Positions 1 through 6,300 of a DNA stretch of 8,334 bases are shown piece by piece. Under the pieces are notes generated by a model. That model worked only from the letters and a program-made list of their open reading frames with translations, had not been told where the DNA came from and made no database searches. The position numbers and the translations under genes are program-made. The DNA is from an uncultured Gemmatimonadota bacterium (GTDB lineage Bacteria; Gemmatimonadota; Gemmatimonadetes; Gemmatimonadales; GWC2-71-9): NCBI GenBank assembly GCA_913009915.1, contig CAJVYZ010000100.1, positions 1-8,334 on the forward strand, given 5' to 3'. Positions within the stretch are counted from its first letter, which is position 1; every line of letters begins with the position of its first letter.

Positions 1-100
1 GAATACAGGATGGCGGTGTAAGGAAGAGAGTGGTTGTATTTATCTTTTTTTTTTTTTTCTTTATTTTTGTTGTGTTTTTTTTTGTTTTGTTTTTTTTTTT
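1..100. other. Sequencing artefact: noise plus poly-T read-through
   Basis: This stretch is not genomic. Bases 45-100 are almost entirely T. They sit directly outside a P7 adapter that faces inward, as expected when a read runs past the end of its library molecule (poly-A in the read, poly-T here on the opposite strand). Bases 1-44 look like low-quality base calls continuing the same read. Any open frame starting here, such as the Phe-rich one from base 30, is spurious. Confidence 0.93.
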
Positions 101-166
101 CAAGCAGAAGACGGCATACGAGATATATCAGTGTGACTGGAGTTCAGACGTGTGCTCTTCCGATCT
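101..166 (+). other. Illumina P7 / TruSeq adapter with index
   Basis: Bases 101-124 match the Illumina P7 flow-cell sequence (starts CAAGCAGAAGACGG). Bases 125-132 (ATATCAGT) occupy the index position; reversed they read ACTGATAT, which fits TruSeq index 25 as I remember it. Bases 133-166 match the TruSeq read-2 adapter and end in CTCTTCCGATCT. Translation of this block gives the contaminant peptide containing KQKTAYEI and DVCSSDL. The genomic insert starts at 167. Confidence 0.98.
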
Positions 167-169
167 TAA

Positions 170-733
170 GGGAGAAATACAGCTGCCGGGCGGCGGTATA
201 GCTCATCTTCTGCACCCGCTGCTGCTGGCCGCCTCTCTTGGTCTCGACGGCCAGCCGGTTGCCGCCGTCGAACGCTTCTGGTACGCCAAGGCAAAGGAGG
301 TCGGGACCGGGTTGTACCACTCGGTCACCGAGGGCTTCATTGGATCGAGGACTACGTGCTCCACGCACGGCCTCGCCTCGGGCCGCAGCCTCCCGCCCCT
401 ACGTTGTTCCTGACGCGCCGGGGCCGCCATTTCCGTCCCAACCGGCTGAGCGAATCGGTTCATCGCTACGTGGATGCAGCCGAGATTGGCAAGCACGGCA
501 GCTGCCACATGTTCCGTCACACCATGGCCACGCTGCTCCTCGAGGGCGGGGCTGATATCCGCCACATCCAGGCAATACTCGGCCACGCCCACCTTTCCAC
601 GACCGCGATATACACCCGTGTCTCCATTCCCGGATTGTGTGAGGTGCTCGAGCGAGCCCACCCGGGGGAACGGGCGTGGCTGCAGCAGGTGAACCAACGG
701 GTAGGTCCCGAGAATCCGAGGGTTTTGCCCTGA
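170..733 (+). CDS. Tyrosine recombinase (phage-integrase family), C-terminal catalytic part, 5' truncated
   Basis: This is the C-terminal half of a site-specific tyrosine recombinase, which cuts and rejoins DNA through a covalent 3'-phosphotyrosine. Recognisable similarity begins near 266 (RRTLLVRQGKGGRDRVVPLG) and runs to the stop at 731-733. Visible active-site residues are the beta-hairpin Lys (codon 293), His-x-x-Arg in CHMFRH (His 506, Arg 515), the His of LGH (codon 584) and the nucleophile Tyr in AIYTRVS (codon 611). The first catalytic Arg and the N-terminal SAM-like DNA-binding domain are missing, because the insert ends at the adapter at 166. About 155 of an expected 300 or so residues are recognisable. 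The 30 codons before 266 do not look like integrase in this frame, so either an upstream frameshift or unrelated sequence is joined there. A GTG at 356 can serve as an in-frame start but is unlikely to be the true one. No partner or attachment site is evident. The family call is secure; function is unlikely unless the gene continues intact outside the contig. Confidence 0.85.
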   Translation, partial: GRNTAAGRRYSSSSAPAAAGRLSWSRRPAGCRRRTLLVRQGKGGRDRVVPLGHRGLHWIEDYVLHARPRLGPQPPAPTLFLTRRGRHFRPNRLSESVHRYVDAAEIGKHGSCHMFRHTMATLLLEGGADIRHIQAILGHAHLSTTAIYTRVSIPGLCEVLERAHPGERAWLQQVNQRVGPENPRVLP

Positions 734-742
734 GCCGATTGA

Positions 743-817
743 GGCCAGGTTTCGGAGACCGGCGAGGGGACCCTGCTGACCCAGGACCCCGAATACGGCT
801 TGCGGGTGTGGTGCTAG
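743..817 (+). pseudogene. Probable RHS-core relic
   Basis: Between stop codons at 740 and 815 one frame reads GQVSETGEGTLLTQDPEYGL and then RVWC. The SETG...LTQDP pattern resembles the YDxETGRFLTQDP stretch of the RHS-repeat core, and the DNA around 767-790 is nearly the same as the start of the clearer RHS tail at 1699-1723. Only about 20 codons are preserved and no start codon is apparent, so this is at most a decayed fragment. Chance resemblance is possible. Confidence 0.4.
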
Positions 818-870
818 CCCTCGGCTGTAACGACGGGACCGTCAACATATTCGGGGTCCCCGGGCAGGAG
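773..870. repeat. Imperfect inverted repeat, 23-base arms
   Basis: The arms are 773-795 and 848-870, with 19 of 23 positions complementary and 52 bases between. The inner 12 bases are a perfect match (GGACCCCGAATA at 784-795 against TATTCGGGGTCC at 848-859). The left arm overlaps the probable RHS relic. Read on opposite strands, the two arms encode LLTQDPEY and LLPGDPEY, so the repeat may come from an inverted duplication of RHS-like coding sequence instead of being an operator or terminator. Confidence 0.6.
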
Positions 871-1039
871 CGTTGCGCGGCAACTCGGTTACTCAACTCT
901 TGCCTCTGGGGCGTTCGTGCTAGTGAGTGCCAACCAGGTTCATCCATCCGATGGCAACGCCCCGCGTTGATTATTGACGGGTGAGGTGAAGCGCCGACTA
1001 CCGATCGTTGGATCTTGCTGACTGTCGCAAGGAAGAAGC
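871..1039. other. Intergenic sequence, no gene seen
   Basis: This is the rest of the gap between the integrase fragment and the toxin gene, which ends at 1040. It contains a short hairpin (GTTGC 872-876 with GCAAC 880-884) and an 8-base inverted match (908-915 with 956-963); both are within chance expectation. I find no coding frame resembling a known family, no integron attC site and no clear terminator. Confidence 0.6.
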
Positions 1040-1384
1040 CTATTTGCGCCGCCGGCTGATCTCGACCAGCGGCACGCCAGCCTCAAGCAGTTGCGCCATC
1101 CGCACCCAGGCGTCCTGGAAGATGGCTCGCAGGCCGGCAGTTGAGGTGTTGCCGCAAGTTAGCCACACCACCTGCGGTGGAGGCCCGTAACGCTCTAGGA
1201 GCACCACGAAATCACTGTCTTTCGTTAGCACTACGGCCCCAGCGTCCCGAGCCGCATTGAAGATGGCGGAGTCGGTGGCATGCAAGAGACCGAGAACTCG
1301 AACCGCGTGGGCCTCCACACCGAAGACAGACGATAGCCATGGGGCGAGCGCTGGCGGCAGTTGGGCATCGAGCCAGACGACCAT
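1040..1384 (-). CDS. DUF5615 PIN-like toxin of a toxin-antitoxin pair
   Basis: This 114-residue protein looks complete and matches the small DUF5615 PIN-like family, presumed RNases paired with DUF433 antitoxins. The family pattern is visible: Asp6 in WLDAQLPP, Asp38 in ATDSAIF, the VVLTKDSDF strand with Asp56 and Asp58, and GNTST at 78-82, close to the usual GNTSN. The Asp residues are the likely metal-binding set. The ATG at 1384 lies 10 bases after the antitoxin stop, and the Shine-Dalgarno-like AGGTGA overlaps that stop codon, which fixes the start and suggests translational coupling. Antitoxin first, toxin second is the usual order for this pair. No frameshift or missing acidic residue is seen, so it may be active. 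Nuclease activity is known only by family analogy. Confidence 0.88.
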   Translation of the reverse strand: MVVWLDAQLPPALAPWLSSVFGVEAHAVRVLGLLHATDSAIFNAARDAGAVVLTKDSDFVVLLERYGPPPQVVWLTCGNTSTAGLRAIFQDAWVRMAQLLEAGVPLVEISRRRK

Positions 1385-1394
1385 CCGATGTCAC

Positions 1395-1628
1395 CTAGGC
1401 CACTAGGGTTGGGTGATCCAGTCGGCGGCTCGCGAACTTCAAGCAGGCACCGACATCCGCCGACTCAAGATCTGGAAGCTCCTCGATGACTTCTTGAGGG
1501 GTAAGGCCGGCGGCCAATAGCTCGAGTACGTCGGTCACGCGGATCCTGAGCCCCCGAATACACGGACGTCCTCCGCACTGATCCGGGTTCACCGTAATGC
1601 GCTCCATAAGCTGAGAAGTCTGATCCAT
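1395..1628 (-). CDS. DUF433 antitoxin
   Basis: This 77-residue protein has the DUF433 signature: ITVNPDQCGGRPCIRG at 11-26, then a winged-helix-like stretch (TDVLELLAAGLTPQEVIEELPDL at 32-54, written here only as an interval of key residues) and a final SADVGACLKFAS. Members are small DNA-binding proteins that neutralise DUF5615 PIN-like partners and probably repress their own operon. The toxin gene follows 10 bases downstream. The ATG at 1628 has AAGGGTG about 8 bases upstream; a second ATG at codon 8 (MERITVNP) is nearer the conserved region and could be the true start. Length is normal for the family. The gene runs away from the RHS tail at 1697, and the spacer between them is the only place for its promoter. 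Confidence 0.88.
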   Translation of the reverse strand: MDQTSQLMERITVNPDQCGGRPCIRGLRIRVTDVLELLAAGLTPQEVIEELPDLESADVGACLKFASRRLDHPTLVA

Positions 1629-1666
1629 ACTTTCACCCTTGAGGTCGGCCTAGCTGTAATGTAACG

Positions 1667-1679
1667 TCTCCTATGGAGA
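1667..1679. promoter_or_regulatory. Small palindrome upstream of the toxin-antitoxin pair, possible operator
   Basis: TCTCC-TAT-GGAGA is a 13-base palindrome with 5-base arms, 38 bases before the antitoxin ATG. On the minus strand it lies between a poor -35-like TTATGC and a TTACAT/TACATT -10-like element. That position would suit autorepression by the DUF433 protein. The promoter match is weak and a palindrome this short can occur by chance. Confidence 0.25.
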
Positions 1680-1696
1680 GTGCATAACCCGTAGCT

Positions 1697-1945
1697 ATGG
1701 GACCCTCTCTGACCCAGGATCCCATCGGGCTGGCGGGCGGGGTCAATCTGTACGGCTACGCCGGGAACAACCCGGTCGCGTTTACGGATCCGTTTGGACT
1801 ATGTGTTCCTCCGGATTCGCCGCAGTGCCGATTGATCGTAGGAGTGGCCAGGAGAGTAGCTCCCCTTGAGCGAGTTGTGCCCAAGCTCGCTGCCGCCGAG
1901 GCAGTCGTTCTCGCGCCGATAGCTCTGGGTCGATGTCGGTCCTGA
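1697..1945 (+). pseudogene. Orphan RHS-repeat core tail with short C-terminal tip
   Basis: The frame encodes LTQDPIGLAGG, then NLYGYAGNNPVAFTDPFGLC, the unmistakable end of an RHS-associated core domain. In full-length RHS/YD-repeat proteins it closes the shell and precedes a variable toxin tip. An in-frame stop at 1685-1687 lies 9 bases before the ATG, and none of the YD repeats precede it. The usual GRF before LTQDP is replaced by MGPS, so the upstream part has been lost and the fragment joined to other sequence. The tip after PFGLC is about 48 residues, ends in LGRCRS, and matches no toxin family I know. No good Shine-Dalgarno is visible. I regard it as a decayed remnant of a larger RHS gene. 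Expression as an 82-residue peptide cannot be excluded. Confidence 0.8.
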
Positions 1946-2200
1946 GGAATCCAGTTCAGAGGAATGGGAAGTGACAATTAGTATCTTCGATCTCTCACAC
2001 ATGCGGTTACGCTGCTCTGCGATTCGCCTTAACGGAGAGAGAGTGAAGTAGTGACGGGTTCCGGCCTGTGGAGCTTCACTATAGCACTGGATTCGGCGAC
2101 CCGAGTGGATCTTGGAGGTGCCGCCGGCCTGGTTTGCGCAGGAGACCGGCTCGGTACCCCTGGCGTGTCCTCCGGGAGCATGAGAGCAATACACCCCGGG
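1946..2200. other. Gene-free convergent gap
   Basis: This gap of about 255 bases lies between the RHS tail (+ strand) and the hairpin after the nucleotidyltransferase gene (- strand). I see no plausible coding frame, tRNA or repeat. A six-base inverted match (GTGAAG near 2043 with CTTCAC near 2073) is within chance. It is probably further decayed accessory DNA. Confidence 0.55.
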
Positions 2201-2219
2201 CGTGAGCAAGTGGCTCACG
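2201..2219 (-). terminator. Hairpin just after the nucleotidyltransferase stop
   Basis: CGTGAGC (2201-2207) and GCTCACG (2213-2219) form a perfect 7-base stem with a 5-base loop. It begins six bases beyond the minus-strand stop at 2226. The position suits a transcription terminator or an mRNA 3'-end stabiliser, but no T-run follows it, so intrinsic termination is uncertain. Confidence 0.35.
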
Positions 2220-2225
2220 ATCCGA

Positions 2226-3023
2226 CTACGTGGCTTCAGGATCACGGCCGGCCGCCCGCTGAGCCGCCAGCCATTCGGTTTCGAGATCCAGGGCAGCGAC
2301 CCAGCGCAGCAGGTACGCCTTGTCAAGGTCTTGGTGGCGCACCCGGATGAGGCCGGCAGCGTCCTCGATCTGTCGTTGCGAACCGCCCAGCTTGGCCCAT
2401 TCGAGTTTGGCGAGTAGCACATCCTCGGCGGTGGCGATAAAGAGCGGAAAGCCGTCCAGGTCAGCCCGGGTCCGCCGCTCGAATTCGGTCCTGCTGAACG
2501 AGCGGCTCCGGCGGCAGATGAAGTCGATCTTCCAGCCGGTCGCCAAGTCGATCACATTGAACTGCGATTCGCGGGCCAGTGCGTCGAGCGCCGCGGCCTC
2601 GTCAACATAGTACTCCTTGGCAGGAAGCCGGTTCAGCAGTTGCCCGATCTGCGCTCGGGTCGGAGCGATCACGAAATCCATGTCCTGGGTGGCGCGGAGG
2701 AACCCGTGGTAGGAGCTTGCGAACGATCCCGTCAGCATATAGGGGATCCCGACGGCGTCGAGCACGGCGACCACCCGACGGAACAGGTTCGCCGCCGTCA
2801 CGGGACCGATGGCGGCAGTGTCGCATCCGGGAAGGTGTACCGCAGTATCGCTCGATCGAGACTCGCGCTTCGGCCATTCCGGATGCGCCTCCCTGAGTCG
2901 GGCGCGTAGGAGCGCCCGCGCGGTTGTGCTCATATCGATGGCTAACTCCAGCCGAGCCAGAGGCGATAGCTGCCTGAGCGCCGACGCTTGTGCCTCGGCG
3001 GCCGGCTGAGTAGTGTCGGTCAT
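2226..3023 (-). CDS. Nucleotidyltransferase-fold protein with N-terminal helical module
   Basis: With the start at 3023 (MTDTTQ) the protein has 265 residues. Residues 14-53 (LSPLARLELAIDMS, then LREAHPEWPKRE) match a short helical module often encoded as a separate small gene before such nucleotidyltransferases. Residues 76-215 are a nucleotidyltransferase fold: LLTG-type helix, TGSFAS (98-103) as the Gly-Ser motif, Asp114 and Asp116 in QDMDFV, and a likely third carboxylate, Asp167, in WKIDFI. EDVLLAKLEWAKLG (200-213) is the conserved C-terminal helix of the AbiEii/DUF6036-like group. The acidic residues are intact, so catalysis is possible. The substrate is unknown, and neither a HEPN nor an AbiEi partner is adjacent. 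The frame stays open to an ATG at 3230 (334 residues, Pro/Ala-rich extra part without a domain), with another ATG at 3173. None of these starts has a good Shine-Dalgarno, and I chose 3023 because it just precedes the conserved region. The gene reads in the same direction as the operon to its right, about 315 bases downstream of it. Confidence 0.78.
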   Translation of the reverse strand: MTDTTQPAAEAQASALRQLSPLARLELAIDMSTTARALLRARLREAHPEWPKRESRSSDTAVHLPGCDTAAIGPVTAANLFRRVVAVLDAVGIPYMLTGSFASSYHGFLRATQDMDFVIAPTRAQIGQLLNRLPAKEYYVDEAAALDALARESQFNVIDLATGWKIDFICRRSRSFSRTEFERRTRADLDGFPLFIATAEDVLLAKLEWAKLGGSQRQIEDAAGLIRVRHQDLDKAYLLRWVAALDLETEWLAAQRAAGRDPEAT

Positions 3024-3338
3024 CACTGCGGGTTGGGGTGGCCTATCGATCGGTGGCATCAACCCACTCCCGTCGGCCTCGATGGCGGCGGCCATCCGGC
3101 CCACGCCAGCCACTGGAAGGGACTCGGCCGGCCCGAGCGTGGGGAACTGGTCGGTGGCAGGTTCCAGAGTCATGGGTACATGGCACGTCCGTTCCTGATG
3201 CAGAAGTGGACGGCGGAGCAGCGCGGTCATCGGGCAGGGATGTGGGCATCAAGCCTCCAATTCCTCTGCAATATATCAGCAAACCGGCTCGTAGGCCGAG
3301 GACGCCAACGGGATTCCGCGCGCTGCATCGCTCGCGGG
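3024..3338. other. Spacer or possible 5' extension of the nucleotidyltransferase gene
   Basis: Up to 3230 this stretch is open in the nucleotidyltransferase frame but encodes only Pro/Ala-rich sequence with no known domain. The best initiation signal on the minus strand is GGAGG at 3258-3254, four bases before an ATG at 3249. That ATG is one frame away from the nucleotidyltransferase and opens a 68-codon frame resembling nothing I know. Either the gene carries a frameshift here or the signal is fortuitous. Bases 3259-3338 separate the DUF4175 stop from this region and hold no strong terminator. Confidence 0.45.
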
Positions 3339-6300
3339 TTACCGATCACTTCTGTCCCCGGCCAACGCCTTGTAGTACTCCTCCACCATCTCCTCATAGC
3401 CGTCCGGAACTTCTTCGTCACCGACTTGCAGCAGCCGTCCATCGTCGCTCGGCGCTAGACTGCGTCGCAGGCTGTATTCGAATTCCTTCAGACCCTGAAC
3501 GATGTCCCGTTCCAGCACGGCCATACTCTCCGGGCCGGCCAGGCCGCTTCCCGAACTCAGTCCTCTGAGACGGTCGATGATACGCTCCAGGTCGGTGGCG
3601 TCGATCCCTTCCCGTTCTAGTTGCTCCCGGAGCGCTTCGAGTTGCTCGCGCCGTTGAGTCAGCTCCCGGCTGAACTGCCTGAGGTCCTGCGGTCGTATCC
3701 GGCCGGAGCCGTTCTGCGGGCGGGCGTTGGGATTGCTCCCCGTGGAATCTCCCCCGGCTGCCTGCCTGCCTCCCTGACCTTGTTGCTGACCCTGGCCTTC
3801 CTGAGCCTCGGCGCTGGCGCGAAGGCGATCCTCCAAGGACTCGAGCGCCGTCACCACCTCACGGGTCTCCTCGAGGACCTGCACTAGGCGCTGTTCCTTG
3901 GATTCACCGATGGTGCGTTCCGCCGCTTCCAGGCGTTCCTCCAATCGCCCGAGGGTACCCTCGATGTGCTGTTCGAAATTCCGGGCGTATTCCTTCGATC
4001 GTTGTTGCACCACGCCGCGGGAGTACAGGATCTTCTCACGGATCTGGCTGTCACGAATCTCACCGGCCGCCTCGGCCAGGCGCCGGCCCGCCTCGGGTTG
4101 ATCGCGCAGCGCTTGGCGGGACAACTGGTCCAGGTCGACTTCCAGGCGCCCGACGTCGTTACCCATCCGTTCCTTGGCCTGCTGAATGGCGCGGAGGTCG
4201 GCCTGGGCATTGGGGCCGGTCGGGTCGAAACGCTCGACTCGTTTGGTCATCTGCTGTTGTTGGCGTCGTAAGGTCCGTGCCCGTTCGAGCGCCTCCCGGG
4301 TGTCCCGTTGGAGCCGTCCCGACCTGTTCTGCTCCAGCCGGCGCCGCGCCTCCCGCAGTTGATCGAGGGCCGCGGTGCCGACCGCCTCGCCGCTCTGGTC
4401 GCCGGATGCGGCTGCCCGGCGCATCTCCCCGGCTGCCTCTCGCAGTCGCTGGGCGATTTCGGCCAGATCGGGAAGCGATTCCTCGCGCGACAGGCGCTCC
4501 AGTTGGCGCGACACCTCCTCGGCCTCCTCGGCCAACTGCCGCTGCGACTGACCCGACGAGCCCGCCTGGGTACGTCCCTGTTGCTGTGCCCGGGCGCGCA
4601 TGCGTTCATTTTCCTGCTGCTGGCGCCGGGCGAGTTCGCGCAGCTTTTCGAGAGTCTCATCGATGGCGTTGTCGACCTCCTGCCGGGCGCCACGCTGGAC
4701 TTCCTCGTACTGGTTGCTCAGTCGGTCGAGTTCCAATTCGAAGAGATCGGAGAGTTCATCGCTGATTGCTCCCTGTCCACCAGCGCCACCATTTTGTTGG
4801 CCCTGCGCCACTTGCACATCCCGGAACACGGCCTCGGCACGCTGGAGGTTCTGCAGGGCTCGCTGTTCGGGGCCGAGTGCCGAGTCGGCGCGGTGCTCGC
4901 CCAGAGCGGCCTCTGCCGTGCCCATTTCCTCGGCGGCGAGGGGGAGCAGCTCCGCGATCTTGGCGAACGACGTGTCGGCGGTCACGCCCCGGCTGACCAT
5001 GCGATCCACCAGGCGGAGCACCTCCTGGCGCAACCGGCCCTGTGACAGCGCGACGGTGGCGAGGTTCTCTTCGAATCCCTGGTTACCGTACGCCTCCCGG
5101 TCACGAATCAGCTTGAACGTGGCGGCCACGATCATGCGTTGCTGGGTGGACAACTCGGCGCCGCTCATTCCCTGACCTGGCTGACCACCTTGGTCCGCCT
5201 GGCGGAAATTGCGGTCGAAGGGCCTGATCTCCAGGAAGTAGATGTCGGAGACCGTCTCCTGGCCGTGGCCGTCGCGCGCACGCGCGTAATACGACACCAG
5301 ATCGCCCGGCTCCAGCTCGAACTCTTCGAGGAACAGGGTGTGCGTTCCCACGAACTTGCGCCGTCCGGAGCGGCCGCCATACAGGGTGTCGACGGTTTCC
5401 CGGCCGCCGTTCACCGAGTAGACAAACTCGAGCCGCCGGATGCCGTAGTCGTCCTGGGCCTTCATCTCGGTGGTGACTTCCTCGAGGCTGGTCACCTGGA
5501 TGTCGCGACCCGGTTTGGTCATCCTGAGAACCGGTGGCTGGTCGGTGAACGGATCGATCAGGTAGTCCGACGAGGCTTGAACCCGGTGGCCCTGTCGGCT
5601 GTCGAGTAGGATACGGTAGCTGCCGGGCTCGCGGACCGTGATGGACCCGCTCAGCCGTCTGCGGGCGTCGAGCTCGAGGGGAATGGTGTCCCTCTGGTTC
5701 AGCACAATGGCGCCGCCGGGCACGGTGATGGTCGGCAGGACGTCGATGGCGACCCGGGTGCCCACGAGGGCGGCAATGTCTCCCGATCCGGGTTGCTCTA
5801 CGGGATCCAGGCCGGTGTAGCGCGGGAAATAGTAGGTGAGATCGATGTCCTGGACGTAGGGGAGTTCGACCACCTCGACACGATGGACGGCCGATCGTAC
5901 CCCGCTGGCTTCCACGAAATACTCGGTCGTCTCGTGCAGGTCGAACACCATCAGGCTGTGAGTCGTCGCAGTGTCTTCTCGCAGCATCGACCAGCGCGTC
6001 CATTCACCGTCTCCGCTGCGCACGACCAACTCGACATCGGAGGCGCCGAAGTTTTCCAGGACGGCTGTCACCTTGAGGTCGGCGCCCTTGGCCAGGGTGG
6101 TGTCTCCCGGCGTCACGGCGATGCGATAGGGGTTATGCACCCCGGATTCGGTCCACGGCGTCAGCAGCACCGGCGTGGTATTGTGGAGGAAGGCCGGCCC
6201 CATCAGAAACAGCCCGATGCCGAACGCGGTGGAGCCGGCGACCAGGCCGGACGATCGCCGCAACCCCGGGCGCTCGACGCGTTTTCCGTCCTCGACCTGG

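Larger units (their letters stand above)
767..1723. repeat. Direct repeat pair flanking the toxin-antitoxin genes
   Basis: The copies are 767-790 and 1699-1723 in the same orientation, each beginning GGGACCCT and continuing CTGACCCAGGA(C/T). About 22 of 25 aligned positions agree, with one gap. The distance between the copies is about 0.93 kb and they enclose the complete DUF433/DUF5615 pair. Both copies fall at the LTQDP motif of RHS-like frames, so shared ancestry of RHS relics is the simplest explanation. A role as recombination ends is speculative. Confidence 0.5.

Noticed and set aside
45..100. T-rich tract as a terminator or AT-rich regulatory region
   Set aside because: It is explained by read-through past the adapter end, directly outside P7.
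30..413. Open frame of 127 codons starting in the poly-T region
   Set aside because: Its first 45 residues are translated poly-T and Illumina adapter; the rest is in the wrong frame for the integrase active-site motifs.
399..947. Minus-strand open frame across the integrase and the gap after it
   Set aside because: It runs opposite the integrase motifs and is Pro/Arg/Ser-rich with no recognisable domain.
871..970. Possible integron attC-like site after the recombinase
   Set aside because: ACTCAAC at 891-897 fits one core box, but no matching GTTRRRY partner in the right arrangement was found, and the recombinase lacks any visible IntI-type feature.
1799..2422. 207-codon minus-strand open frame across the RHS tip, the gap and the nucleotidyltransferase end
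   Set aside because: It overlaps two better-supported frames and has no family features or ribosome site.
4308..5045. Long plus-strand open frame opposite the DUF4175-like gene
   Set aside because: It is a shadow of a high-GC coding region rich in Glu, Arg and Gln codons; the composition is Leu/Arg/Gly-rich with no domain, while the minus-strand protein has clear family features.
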